Assembly: GCA_018064925.1 (NCBI GenBank)
Contig: JAGHUH010000025.1
Location: 47,847 to 111,846 of the forward strand
Direction of reading: 5' to 3'
Source of the DNA: Candidatus Cacconaster stercorequi
GTDB lineage: Bacteria; Bacillota; Clostridia; Oscillospirales; Oscillospiraceae
DNA: 64,000 nt
Position 1 is the first letter of the stretch. Each line of letters begins with the position of its first letter. The position numbers and the translations under genes were made by a program. The notes under the pieces are model-generated. The model made no database searches and was not told the origin of the DNA. It was given only the letters and a program-made list of their open reading frames with translations. Positions 1 to 9,977 of the stretch are shown here, piece by piece.

Positions 1-96
1 AGCCTGTTCTTCCCGTCCGCTGCGTACCAGTAATTGGTTTAACACCGACACCAGAATACCGATCGCTGCTATTTTGAAAATCAGATCTACATCCAT
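1..96 (-). CDS. spoIIIAC: Stage III sporulation protein AC (partial, continues past window start)
   Basis: Reverse complement from 96 reads MDVDLIFKIAAIGILVSVLNQLLVRSGREEQA; directly downstream of spoIIIAB. Confidence 0.85.
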   Translation of the reverse strand, partial: MDVDLIFKIAAIGILVSVLNQLLVRSGREEQA

Positions 97-112
97 TGTT
101 GTTCCTCTCTTG

Positions 113-592
113 TCATATCAGAAGAATGATCAGCATTCCCGCGGCAGAAAACACCACCGTCAGGTGCAGTTTTTCCTCCTGCCGCTGCTTTGCGTGCAAT
201 TCCTCGTGCAGCTTATGCAGATGTTCTGCCGCCATATTCAGATTGCCCATGATGCGTTTTTCGTCGCCGCATAGCTCCGTATTTTGCAGGCACTCCCGCG
301 CCTCCTGCATTTTAAGTGCGGCAAAGGCGGACTGCCAGGCATCCTGCAGCGGAATTTCCAGACGCAATCCATCGGAAACTGCCGCAAAATAGGCTCCGCA
401 CAGGGGACGTTTTGCCTGTTGGGCAATAATATCCGGCAGCATTTGGCGCTTCCAGCGAATACCGGTCTCCATGTCCCGCAGTGCCGCTTCCAGTTCGCCA
501 AGCAATCGCAATGTGCGCCGTCTGCTTCGCACATCTGCCGCCGCGATCCACACACTGCCGCTCAAAATCATCACAATGCCAAGTGCCCTCAT
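113..592 (-). CDS. spoIIIAB: Stage III sporulation protein AB
   Basis: ORF 113..628; likely start MRALGIVM at 592 gives an ATGA overlap with spoIIIAA; SpoIIIAB-like sequence and synteny. Confidence 0.88.
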   Translation of the reverse strand: MRALGIVMILSGSVWIAAADVRSRRRTLRLLGELEAALRDMETGIRWKRQMLPDIIAQQAKRPLCGAYFAAVSDGLRLEIPLQDAWQSAFAALKMQEARECLQNTELCGDEKRIMGNLNMAAEHLHKLHEELHAKQRQEEKLHLTVVFSAAGMLIILLI

Positions 593-1539
593 AGCCGCTC
601 CGTTTGATATGTTCGCGCTCCGCCACATTTCTGAATGGTGATCGTTTTTTCAAAGACTCGCATCTCCAGTAATCGGTGAAATAGCGGCTTTTGCTCCAAT
701 TCGCGGCGATCTGCGGCGTGTATGGTGGCCAACAGCTTCACGCCGCAGTTGGCGGCCTGCTCCATGGCTATCAGATCTTCTCCGGAGGTAATCTCATCCA
801 CAGCAATGATTTGTGGATTAACCCCGCGCAGAAGCATCGGAATTGCTACCGCTTTCGGACAGGCATCCAGCACATCGGTATGGCAGCCCACCGATAATTG
901 CGGCTGTCCCCGATACATGGCCGCCACCTCGCCTCGCTCATCCGCCAAGGCCACCCGATGGGCGCTCACATCTTCCGACCCGTCGGAGAGCAGCCGCACC
1001 ATATCCCGCAGCAGCGTCGTTTTCCCCAATCCCGGCGGCGCCAGAATGAGTGAGCTGACAAAGTGTCCGCCCTCAAATATCTGTGCGGCAAGGTTGTCGG
1101 CAAGTCCGATTTTCTCCCGTCCGATGCGGATGACTGCTGATGAATAGTCCCTCATCTCCGTATTGGCCCCATTTCGCACCACCGCCGTGCCGCATAAGCC
1201 GATGCGGAATCCCCCCTCCGCTGAGAGATAACCCCTGCGGATGGTTTCGCTGAACGCATAGCGGGAATAACCGGTAACAGCATCGCATAACTGCTCAAGA
1301 TCCGTCTGTGTCACGGCGTCCCCGTGCCTTTCAGCCATGATTTCCCCCTCCGGCAGCAGAATGGTCATTGCCTGTCCCACACGCAGCCGTAATTCCTCTG
1401 CCGCGGCCTTTTGCCAATCCGGCACCTGCATCGCTGCCCTCCGCCGCCCAGGCGGCAGGAGCGCAGCCGCCTGCTCATAGCGGGCGATGGCGTAGGATTT
1501 CTTCACTTTTTTCGCCTCTCTCACAGTGTGATAGTCCAC
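589..1539 (-). CDS. spoIIIAA: Stage III sporulation protein AA (ATPase)
   Basis: 316 aa; Walker A LAPPGLGKTTLLRD; synteny with spoIIIAB/AC. Confidence 0.93.
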   Translation of the reverse strand: MDYHTVREAKKVKKSYAIARYEQAAALLPPGRRRAAMQVPDWQKAAAEELRLRVGQAMTILLPEGEIMAERHGDAVTQTDLEQLCDAVTGYSRYAFSETIRRGYLSAEGGFRIGLCGTAVVRNGANTEMRDYSSAVIRIGREKIGLADNLAAQIFEGGHFVSSLILAPPGLGKTTLLRDMVRLLSDGSEDVSAHRVALADERGEVAAMYRGQPQLSVGCHTDVLDACPKAVAIPMLLRGVNPQIIAVDEITSGEDLIAMEQAANCGVKLLATIHAADRRELEQKPLFHRLLEMRVFEKTITIQKCGGARTYQTERL

Positions 1540-1567
1540 TATATGGCACCTTGTCCCCCGGTATGCA

Positions 1568-1605
1568 TAAAAAAATAAGACGGGAGGATTTCTCCTCTCG
1601 TCTTG
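1568..1605 (-). terminator. Intrinsic terminator of the DUF4364 gene
   Basis: Hairpin AAGACGAGAGGAGAAATCCTCCCGTCTT followed by ATTTTTTTAT on minus strand. Confidence 0.85.
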
Positions 1606-1618
1606 CGCATGATATCAT

Positions 1619-2149
1619 TCAGTTGTTTGTCGGTGCATACAGCACGGACAGCATATCCGTATAGACCTGCTCCGGATTTTTGCGAAACCGATTTGCCAGA
1701 TCATTGGCCATTGCCTCTGTGGCAACCATAAGCTCCAGATGCATCAGGTTGTCCAAATCGTCGTTGAGCGACAGTTCCACGGTATAGGTGCCGTTTTCGC
1801 GGCGGCTGATTCTGGCACGCACCTGCGCCTGACGCAGCAATTCCTTATTGCACGCGGCAATCTTTTTGTCCGCCCGCATACGAACAGAGTACGGCAGACT
1901 GGTTTCGCAGATGGCGCTGTTGCGCAGTCCTTTGGCGGTAATGGCGTAGCAATCGTCTTCTGTCATGCGCAGATGTTCGGTTTTCACCAGATCGTTCAGG
2001 CAAACGGAAAATGCAAAATAGTCGATCCCGTCATCGCACATGGTCAGATCCTGCATCCCTGCCAAAGGCAGTGGTTGGGCAACGCGGGCAGCAATATACA
2101 AAATCAAGAACTTGATCTCCAACTCATCCCGGATAAAACCATTTCCCAT
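1619..2149 (-). CDS. DUF4364 family protein
   Basis: MGNGFIRDELEIKFLILYIAARVAQPLPLAGMQDLTM...; likely start at 2149 within ORF 1619..2218. Confidence 0.8.
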   Translation of the reverse strand: MGNGFIRDELEIKFLILYIAARVAQPLPLAGMQDLTMCDDGIDYFAFSVCLNDLVKTEHLRMTEDDCYAITAKGLRNSAICETSLPYSVRMRADKKIAACNKELLRQAQVRARISRRENGTYTVELSLNDDLDNLMHLELMVATEAMANDLANRFRKNPEQVYTDMLSVLYAPTNN

Positions 2150-2302
2150 ATCATTACCCTCCTTTACTGTTTGTATTATAAAGAAAAATTCTTCTTTTGT
2201 ACAGGCTTCTTTTTGCAAAAATGGCCAAAGAATACATTGCGGCTTTTGGCAATTTTTGATATGATAAAAAAGTAAGCTTTCACGGAAAGAGAGGATTATC
2301 TC

Positions 2303-3355
2303 ATGAAAAAATGGATTGCACTTCTGATGTCAATGCTGATGCTGCTTGCCTGCTGTGTCGGCTGTGGTGCAAAAAAGCCGGAAGAACCCGCTCAGGAGCC
2401 CGTAGCAGAAAAAGCGATACCGACCCCGAAACCGGAACCGGTCGTCGTTCCCAATCCCCTGACCGGTGAGCCGCTTAATAATGCGGATGCAGTCAATAAC
2501 CGTCCTGTAGCCGTTATGCTGAACAATATCCACTACGCCATGCCGCAGCACGGTGTTTCCGATGCGGACATGATTTTTGAGTTCAATGTAGAGGGCGGTA
2601 TCACGCGCATGGTGGGCTTCTTCCAGGAGCCGGACAAGGTCGGCACCATCGGCTCCGTTCGCAGTGCCCGTCCCTGCTTCGTGGAAACCGTTCTGGGTAT
2701 GGATGCCTTTTATGCACATTGCGGCGGCAGTCAGGAAGCACTGAATATGATTTATAATCTGGGCATTGATGATCTGAACGCCACCGAGGGTGTGTTCTGG
2801 CGCGATGCGGAGCGTGCCAAAACCATGGACTACGAGCACACGCTGATGACCTCCGGTGAAAATCTGGCCAATTACATTGCCGGCAGTGATTGGCGCCTCC
2901 AGCACAACGCCGATTACGAGTACCCCATTACTTATGTAGAAGATGGTACCCCTGCCAATGGAACGGACGCCAATCATGTCGCCGTGCGTTTTTCCAACTA
3001 CAAAACCGGCACATTTGATTATAACGCCAAAAATGGAAAGTACATGATCGGTCAGTATGACAGTGAGTATATCGACGGCAACACTGGCAATCAGGTCGGT
3101 GTGACCAATCTGCTGGTTCTGCGCACCACAGTTTATGACAGCGGCGACAGTAAGGGCCACATGGTCATTGATCTGCAGGGCTCCGGCGACGGTATGTTCT
3201 TCTGCGGCGGCAAGGCCATAGAGATCAACTGGGAAAAAGCAGAGATGTCCGATCCCTTTACTTACTATCTCACCGACGGTACACCGCTGTCTCTGGGCGT
3301 GGGGCACACCTATGTCTGCGTGATTGCCAATGACGCAGATGTCACCGTGGAATAG
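2303..3355 (+). CDS. DUF3048 domain-containing lipoprotein (YerB-like)
   Basis: 350 aa; signal peptide; NRPVAVMLNN...GVSDADMIFEFNVEGGITRM typical of DUF3048. Confidence 0.87.
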   Translation: MKKWIALLMSMLMLLACCVGCGAKKPEEPAQEPVAEKAIPTPKPEPVVVPNPLTGEPLNNADAVNNRPVAVMLNNIHYAMPQHGVSDADMIFEFNVEGGITRMVGFFQEPDKVGTIGSVRSARPCFVETVLGMDAFYAHCGGSQEALNMIYNLGIDDLNATEGVFWRDAERAKTMDYEHTLMTSGENLANYIAGSDWRLQHNADYEYPITYVEDGTPANGTDANHVAVRFSNYKTGTFDYNAKNGKYMIGQYDSEYIDGNTGNQVGVTNLLVLRTTVYDSGDSKGHMVIDLQGSGDGMFFCGGKAIEINWEKAEMSDPFTYYLTDGTPLSLGVGHTYVCVIANDADVTVE

Positions 3356-3370
3356 CCCTCTCATAATCAA

Positions 3371-3403
3371 CAAAAAAGTCCCACCAAATCGGTGGGACTT
3401 TTT
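3371..3403. terminator. Intrinsic terminator between convergent genes
   Basis: AAAAAAGTCCCACCAAATCGGTGGGACTTTTTC. Confidence 0.9.
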
Positions 3404-3408
3404 CAATT

Positions 3409-4242
3409 TTAGTGGCAGGCGCAGTAGTTGCGGGTGCTGACATAATCCTTTGGCATTTCCACCGTATTGGGCGGAAAGAATTCATTCACCGGAAACGCCA
3501 CATTCTTAAACAGACCGCAAGGATCCTCCTGATCGCCGCCGGAGCACTCCGTCTGCGGTACGCAGTAATCATACACCGGGATCAAAAGCTGTGTTTCCCG
3601 CTCCAGACGCACCAAAGAGAACTGACCCAGTGTGACATAGTAGCGGCGGGCACCGTCGTTAAAAAGCAGGTTTTGCGAAAAACTGCCGGCAATAAAGGAC
3701 GGAATCTCCGTCAGGCAGTTGTCACAGCACGGTGTTCTGCAATCGTCCACGATGCGGGTATCCAGCACGATGGGGTCCACCGCCTCCACCACCGCCGTGG
3801 GCAGATTGGTGCGCATCCGTCCGGGAATATCCAGTTCCTCGATTCGGGTATCCGAGGAGAAGATCTTGGCATTTCCCTCGCTGCCGAACAGAATGCAGCG
3901 CTTATCGAATACGCACAGTCCCTCCACCTCGCAATAGCGCGGTGTTCCCGTGCAGACCTGCAGCGTTACGCGGTAGAAAAATCGCATATCAATGGAGTAA
4001 AAGCCTCTGTTGAATGTGACCGGCTCCACATCGGTATAGACATACAAAAGCTCTGCGGTACCGCCCTTGATCATCTGGCAGGATGCCAGCGTTTCCTGTG
4101 CCGTGGCCGTGGGATAAAACCGCAGATCCTCGACGCAATCTTTATCCCGGCAGCTGTCAAAGATCTTTCTGGTATGAATGCAGACCGACTCGCGGATGCT
4201 GCTCAGATCACAGACCGGACCCGGTACGCTGTTTTCAGCCAT
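3409..4242 (-). CDS. Cysteine-rich conserved hypothetical protein
   Basis: 277 aa; AGGAGG RBS; SIRESVCIHTRKIFDSCRDKDCVEDLRFYPT N-terminus; many Cys; ends CACH. Confidence 0.75.
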   Translation of the reverse strand: MAENSVPGPVCDLSSIRESVCIHTRKIFDSCRDKDCVEDLRFYPTATAQETLASCQMIKGGTAELLYVYTDVEPVTFNRGFYSIDMRFFYRVTLQVCTGTPRYCEVEGLCVFDKRCILFGSEGNAKIFSSDTRIEELDIPGRMRTNLPTAVVEAVDPIVLDTRIVDDCRTPCCDNCLTEIPSFIAGSFSQNLLFNDGARRYYVTLGQFSLVRLERETQLLIPVYDYCVPQTECSGGDQEDPCGLFKNVAFPVNEFFPPNTVEMPKDYVSTRNYCACH

Positions 4243-4399
4243 TTCAATAACCTCCTGTTAAGTACTGAAAGAAGATTTCTTTCAATACAATCTATGCCGG
4301 AGGTCATTATGTGTGATAAATGCTCTCTAATACTGTAAATTATTATTACTTTACAATATTTAAAATAATTGATATATATAGATTTAACACTACCGTTCC

Positions 4400-5503
4400 T
4401 CACAGAAAATATCCCACCGTCAGCAAAACCGCCAGCAGGGAAAAATTCACCAGCAGAAACTTCCCAAGAAAGCGCTTGGTATCCGCGCTTTCGGCATGGG
4501 AATACAGCTTCAGGCTAATCAAGCTGGCAAGACTGGCCACCGGCGTACCCAATCCGCCGATATCCACACCCAGCAGCAACCCCTTGGCGTTATCCGTAAA
4601 GCCGGATAGTAAAATTGCCGCCGGCACATTGCTGATGATCTGGCTAACACCTGCTCCCAGCAGCATTTCATGCCCGGACAGCAAGCGGCGCAGAAGCTGA
4701 TTGACTGTGTCGATGCGCGCCAGATTGCCGGCAAACACGAAGAAGCACACAAAGGTCAGCAGCAGTAAAAAGTCACCCTTCAGCAAAATCCGCCGCTCGT
4801 AGACCAACAGCACCGCCACAATGATGGCCAGCATAATAGGCCAATCCATGACACGCAATACCACCAACATACACACTGCAAACAGCAGCAGATAGAGCAG
4901 TAGTGCTTTTCGATCCAGCGTGGGTTTTTCGCCCAGAAAAACAGAGATTTTCCCAGTAGGCAAACGCAGGCAGAGCAGGCCGATCAAAATCCCGGAAATC
5001 AGCCAGATGGGGACCGTGGCTTTCAGGAATGTTCCCATGCTCATATTAAAATAAGAGTACAGATACAGATTTTGCGGATTGCCGACAGGGGTCAGCATAC
5101 TGCCCAGATTGGCGGCTACCGTCTGCAAAACCACCACCCACGCCAGCTCGTTGGTCTGGTTGGCAAGGCCCATCACCACCACGCTGAACGGAACAAAGGT
5201 CAGAAGCGCCACATCATTGGTCACCAGCATGGCACTGACAAAACACAACGCCACCAGCACAACGCCCATGGTGCGTACATTCCCCGAACGGCTGCACAGC
5301 CAGTGCGCCAATGCGCTGAACATTCCGGCGCCACGCAGACCGGCTACCACAACGATCAAGCAATACAGCAGCGCCAGCGTGCGAAAATCAATATATCCCC
5401 AATAAGCGCTGTCCGGACGCACCCAAAAGCAGCTGATGACCGCCGCCAGAAACGCAATGCAAAGCGTGATCTCACGCTTAATAAAGTCCTTAATTCGTGC
5501 CAT
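4400..5503 (-). CDS. SLC13/ArsB-like anion permease
   Basis: 367 aa; multiple TM segments; LLTFVPFSVVVMG, LGSMLTPVGNPQNLYL motifs of the ion-transporter superfamily. Confidence 0.82.
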   Translation of the reverse strand: MARIKDFIKREITLCIAFLAAVISCFWVRPDSAYWGYIDFRTLALLYCLIVVVAGLRGAGMFSALAHWLCSRSGNVRTMGVVLVALCFVSAMLVTNDVALLTFVPFSVVVMGLANQTNELAWVVVLQTVAANLGSMLTPVGNPQNLYLYSYFNMSMGTFLKATVPIWLISGILIGLLCLRLPTGKISVFLGEKPTLDRKALLLYLLLFAVCMLVVLRVMDWPIMLAIIVAVLLVYERRILLKGDFLLLLTFVCFFVFAGNLARIDTVNQLLRRLLSGHEMLLGAGVSQIISNVPAAILLSGFTDNAKGLLLGVDIGGLGTPVASLASLISLKLYSHAESADTKRFLGKFLLVNFSLLAVLLTVGYFL

Positions 5504-5601
5504 ATCTCTCTCGTCTTCTCCCTTTTTCGGCCGTTTTCATGACCATACCGTCACAGTATACGCCTGTCATAGCTTCGGCGCAAGTGCCATTTTCCCGATA
5601 T

Positions 5602-5642
5602 AAAAAAGATCACCGACTTACAAAAGGTCGATGATCTTTTTT
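5602..5642 (-). terminator. Putative intrinsic terminator after the atypical def
   Basis: AAAAAAGATCAxCGAC / GTCGATGATCTTTTTT inverted repeat. Confidence 0.7.
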
Positions 5643-5643
5643 C

Positions 5644-6054
5644 TTATATCAATATACCGTTGCAGTGGTCGATCTCGTGCTGAATGATCTGTGCCGGCCA
5701 ATCCCGGAAGGTTTTCAGGCGTACCTGAAACTGTTCGTTCTGATAGCGCACCTTGATGCTGCGGTAGCGTTTGGTTTTGCGCTTGCCGCTGAGAGACAGG
5801 CAGCCCTCCTCTGCCTCGTAGGGTTGAGCACACTTGATGATTTCGGGGTTGAACATGGTCATATAGCTGCCCTCATTGTCAAATACAATGATGCGACGGC
5901 TGACGCCGATCATATTGGCCGCCATCCCCACACAGCCGTCGGCGTGAGCAATCAGCGTATCCAGCAGATCCTGCGCCGTGTCAAGATCCTCCGTTGTCGC
6001 GGGAAGCGACGGCTGCGCCAGAAAAACGGGATCGCGCATAATGGGCTTTATCAT
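5644..6054 (-). CDS. def: Peptide deformylase-like protein (atypical motif I)
   Basis: From start MIKPIMRD at 6054 (ATGA overlap with dnaE): CVGMAANMIGV, EEGCLS, QHEIDHCNG. Confidence 0.87.
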   Translation of the reverse strand: MIKPIMRDPVFLAQPSLPATTEDLDTAQDLLDTLIAHADGCVGMAANMIGVSRRIIVFDNEGSYMTMFNPEIIKCAQPYEAEEGCLSLSGKRKTKRYRSIKVRYQNEQFQVRLKTFRDWPAQIIQHEIDHCNGILI

Positions 6055-9000
6055 GTTTTTTTCTCCTTTACAACCACATTTTCCTCTCCCAGCCATTCTT
6101 GACATTCGCGGATCAGAGCAGGATGGTTCAGACAATGGGTACCCAGCAGCTTGCCGGTATCTGTAATACGAATCTTTACCGGGGTCTCACCCTCGAACAT
6201 GGTCATCACCAACTTGATGTGAGCAAATGCCTTGCTGTCCACGCTGTCAAAGCGCAGATAAATGGTGGTTTCCGGTGTTTTCGGCTTTTCAATCTCCCCC
6301 ACCTCATGCTGGTGCAAAGGATAGATGCTGTCGCACATGATCTGCGGTGGTTTTTCATCTCGCACGGACAGTCTGCCCTTCACCACCACCGGCATATTCA
6401 CCTGCATATAACTGCCGCACTGATCAATGCAGCGGCTGAAGCAGAGAAGCTCCATAGAGGCAACCTCATCCTCTACCATCACATATGCCATAAGAGAGTT
6501 GTTTTTAGTGGTGCGAGTCTTGCTGGAGGTTACCACACCGGCGATAGTAATATTCTGCCCGTCAGCAAAGTGAGTGGGGCCGTTTTCAGCAGCAAAGTCC
6601 TCCAAAATGGCGTTGATGGGAACGGCGCCAACCCGACGGGCGGCCTTGCGATAGTCCGTCATAGGATGGCCGCTTAAATACAGGCCGGTGGTCTCCTTCT
6701 CCATGCTCATGCGTTCTGCCGCCGAGTATTCCGGAATATCCGGCAGCTCAATCTGCGCACCAGAGGAATTGCCGGCAGCGGCAGCCATACCGAAAAAGTC
6801 AAGCTGCCCCTCCACATTTGTCTTGCGGCTGGAAGCAATGCTGTCCAGGACCTTTTCGTAGACCTTTATCAGTTGGGAGCGTTTGGCGCCCAGACTGTCA
6901 AATGCGCCGCTGCGGATCAGATTTTCCACCGCACGCTTGTTCATATCGGCGCAGTCATACATCCGCTGGCAGAAATCCTGAAATGCGGTAAACTCTCCCC
7001 CGTTCTCCCGTTCACGAACCAGCGCCTGAATAAAGCCGCGGCCGATATTCTTAATGGCCACCAGACCGAAGCGAATCCCGTCCTCCTCTACTGTAAAGCG
7101 ATCATAGGAACGATTAACATCCGGCGGCAGCAACGCGATCCGGCATTCCTTGCACTCGGCAATATAGCCGGCCACCTTGTCGGAGTTACCCAGCACACTG
7201 GTCAATAGTGCTGCCATGTACTCCCGAGTAAAGTGACACTTGAAATATGCCGTCTGATAGGCCACCACCGCATAGGACACGGCGTGCGCCTTGTTGAACG
7301 CATAGTTGGCGAAATCGTAGATCTCATCGAAAATGGATTGCGCCACTTCCTCCGGAATACCGTTGGCGGCACAGCCGGCAATATTTCGCGCAGGATCGCC
7401 GTGCAAAAAGGCCTCCCGCTCGCGCTCAACATCCTTGACTTTCTTTTTGGACATGGCGCGGCGCACCATATCCGCCTGTCCCAATGAATAGCCTGCCAAC
7501 TCCTGAAAGATTTTAATGACCTGCTCCTGATAGACGATACAGCCATAGGTGCCGGACAGAATGGGGATCAGGGACGGATGCTTATAGGTCACCAGCTTGG
7601 GGTCATGCTTGCTGGCAATAAACTTGGGGATAGACTCCATGGGGCCAGGACGGTACAGGGCGATGATGGCGGTGATGTCCTCAATGCTCTGGGGCTTAAG
7701 GCCGGTACACACGCCGGTCATGCCGGTGGACTCCATCTGGAAAACGCCGGAGGTTTTACCTTGCGACAGCATCTCATACACCGCCGGATCGTCCATGGGA
7801 ATATTCTCCAGACGGAAATCCGGATGCTCCTTTTGCAGCATCTGCACCGCATCATCCAGTACTGTCAGATTGCGCAGCCCCAGGAAGTCCATCTTCAAAA
7901 GACCCAATTCCTCCAGCGTAGTCATCACATACTGGCAGACGATGGAGTCATCGTTTCGCGCCAGAGGCACATATTCATACACCGGGCGCTTGGTGATCAC
8001 TACACCGGCGGCATGGGTGGAGGCATGGCGGGGCATTCCCTCCAATGCTTTTGCCATGTCGATGAGCTTTTTGACCTTCCCATCCGCTTCATAGAGGTCG
8101 CTGAGCTGTTTACTCAATTTCAGCGCATCATTCAGCGTGATGTGCAGTGCCGTGGGTACCAGCTTGGCCACGGCATCCACCTCAGCATAGGGCATATTCA
8201 ACGCCCGTCCCACATCGCGGATGGCGGCTCTGGCCGCCATGGTACCGAAGGTAACGATCTGCGCCACATGGTCGTCCCCGTACTTCCGGCGCACATAGTC
8301 CACCACCTCGCCGCGGCGGGTATCGCCAAAGTCCATATCAATATCGGGCATGGACACGCGCTCGGGGTTCAGAAAACGCTCAAAGTACAGCGAATACGCC
8401 ATGGGGTCGATGTCCGTAATATGCAGGCAATAGGACACCATGGAGCCGGCGGCACTGCCGCGTCCCGGCCCCACGGGGATGCCAACGCTCTTGGCATAGC
8501 GGACAAAATCGGAAACAATGAGAAAATAGTCCGTAAAGCCCATTTTCTCGATCATATTCAATTCATAGGTAAGCTGTTGACGGTAGCTCTCCTTTTCTGC
8601 GCCGTAGCGCTCGGCAAAGCCCTCCTCACACAGCTTATGGAGATAGGTGGGCGAATCATAGCCCGGCGGAAGCTGAAATTCCGGCAGATGGTACTTGCCG
8701 AAGGTGAACTCCAGCTGACAGCGGTCGGCAATGCGCTGTGTGTTCTCAATAGCCTCCGGATAGGCCGCAAACAACTCCTCCATCTCCTCGGTCGAGCGAA
8801 GATAGAAGTTCTGCGGCTCATAGCGCATTCGGTTTTCATCATCCACCGTCTTGCCGGTCTGGATGCACAAAAGGACATCATGGCTCTCGGCGTCCTCACG
8901 GCGCAGATAGTGGGCATCGTTGGTGCAGACCAGCGGGATACCCGTTTCGTTATGTAAACGAAGCAGTTCCCGGTTCACCAGCGTCTGTTCCCGGATGCCG

Positions 9001-9530
9001 TGATCCTGCAGCTCCAGATAGAAGTTGCCCTCCCCCAGAATGCTCTGCATCTCCAACGCATAGTCCTTTGCGCCGTCATAGTCGCCGTTCATCAGCCGCT
9101 TGGGGATCTCGCCTGCCAGACAGGCACTCAAACCGATGAGCCCCTGGTTGTGTTCGCGCAACAAATCAAGGTCTATGCGGGGCTTGATGTAAAAGCCCTC
9201 CACATAGGCCTGCGATACCAGATAGCTCAGGTTGCGGTAGCCCGTCTCATTTTGGCACAGCAGCACCAGATGGCGCGACTCACGATCCAGCTCGTGAATC
9301 TTGTCGAACCGGGTGCGCGGCGCCACATAGACCTCACAGCCGATGACAGGATGAATCCCCTCCGCCTTGCAGGCACGATAAAAGTCGATGACGCCGTACA
9401 TGACGCCGTGGTCTGTGATGGCCACGGCGTTCTGCCCCATCTCCTTCACCAGCTTGGGCAGGTCACGGATGCGGCAGGCACCGTCCAGGAGACTATATTC
9501 CGTATGCACATGGAGGTGGACAAACGACAT
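6051..9530 (-). CDS. dnaE: DNA polymerase III subunit alpha
   Basis: 1159 aa; PHP domain FVHLHVHTEYSLLDGACRI; PGRGSAAGSMVSYCL; PDIDMDF. Confidence 0.97.
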   Translation of the reverse strand: MSFVHLHVHTEYSLLDGACRIRDLPKLVKEMGQNAVAITDHGVMYGVIDFYRACKAEGIHPVIGCEVYVAPRTRFDKIHELDRESRHLVLLCQNETGYRNLSYLVSQAYVEGFYIKPRIDLDLLREHNQGLIGLSACLAGEIPKRLMNGDYDGAKDYALEMQSILGEGNFYLELQDHGIREQTLVNRELLRLHNETGIPLVCTNDAHYLRREDAESHDVLLCIQTGKTVDDENRMRYEPQNFYLRSTEEMEELFAAYPEAIENTQRIADRCQLEFTFGKYHLPEFQLPPGYDSPTYLHKLCEEGFAERYGAEKESYRQQLTYELNMIEKMGFTDYFLIVSDFVRYAKSVGIPVGPGRGSAAGSMVSYCLHITDIDPMAYSLYFERFLNPERVSMPDIDMDFGDTRRGEVVDYVRRKYGDDHVAQIVTFGTMAARAAIRDVGRALNMPYAEVDAVAKLVPTALHITLNDALKLSKQLSDLYEADGKVKKLIDMAKALEGMPRHASTHAAGVVITKRPVYEYVPLARNDDSIVCQYVMTTLEELGLLKMDFLGLRNLTVLDDAVQMLQKEHPDFRLENIPMDDPAVYEMLSQGKTSGVFQMESTGMTGVCTGLKPQSIEDITAIIALYRPGPMESIPKFIASKHDPKLVTYKHPSLIPILSGTYGCIVYQEQVIKIFQELAGYSLGQADMVRRAMSKKKVKDVEREREAFLHGDPARNIAGCAANGIPEEVAQSIFDEIYDFANYAFNKAHAVSYAVVAYQTAYFKCHFTREYMAALLTSVLGNSDKVAGYIAECKECRIALLPPDVNRSYDRFTVEEDGIRFGLVAIKNIGRGFIQALVRERENGGEFTAFQDFCQRMYDCADMNKRAVENLIRSGAFDSLGAKRSQLIKVYEKVLDSIASSRKTNVEGQLDFFGMAAAAGNSSGAQIELPDIPEYSAAERMSMEKETTGLYLSGHPMTDYRKAARRVGAVPINAILEDFAAENGPTHFADGQNITIAGVVTSSKTRTTKNNSLMAYVMVEDEVASMELLCFSRCIDQCGSYMQVNMPVVVKGRLSVRDEKPPQIMCDSIYPLHQHEVGEIEKPKTPETTIYLRFDSVDSKAFAHIKLVMTMFEGETPVKIRITDTGKLLGTHCLNHPALIRECQEWLGEENVVVKEKKT

Positions 9531-9533
9531 TGC

Positions 9534-9977
9534 TTACGCCTCTTTCAATTCATCAAGATAGTCGCACAAAAGCTCCACGGCGGTGCCGATCATGGTGCCG
9601 CAATGGTCGCCGTGCATCAATTCCTCGGCAATGGGTGTACCGTGAATGTCCTTTACAGCTAAAAGCTCGCGGCAGTTGAGATAACCAAACTGATCACGGA
9701 AGCGATCCACCATTCCCTTGGTCAGGCCGACGCTGCGCTTCTTGCTGACACCGTCCGTGGCGGGATACTGGGTGCCCAGTACAGCAATGGCGCCGCTGAG
9801 CGCGCCGCAGATACTGCCGCAGCGCATTCCGCCGCCGAAGCCGGTGGCAATGCCAAGGCACTGTTCCTCGGTCAGACCCGTCAAATCCTGAAACGCCAGC
9901 AGGACACTCTGCCCGCAGTTATTTCCCTTTTTATGGCTGTGCATGGCGATTTCCACGCGTTCTCTCTTGGTCATCAT
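9534..9977 (-). CDS. C_GCAxxG_C_C family putative redox protein
   Basis: NCGQSVLLAF...CLGIATGFGGGMRCGSICGALSGA; conserved Cys pattern. Confidence 0.85.
   Translation of the reverse strand: MMTKRERVEIAMHSHKKGNNCGQSVLLAFQDLTGLTEEQCLGIATGFGGGMRCGSICGALSGAIAVLGTQYPATDGVSKKRSVGLTKGMVDRFRDQFGYLNCRELLAVKDIHGTPIAEELMHGDHCGTMIGTAVELLCDYLDELKEA

Noticed and set aside
4310-4339. Short plus-strand reading frame MCDKCSLIL
   Set aside because: Nine codons, no supporting context.
7578-8957. 459-aa plus-strand ORF
   Set aside because: Antisense to dnaE; His/Gly/Ile-rich shadow translation with no RBS support.
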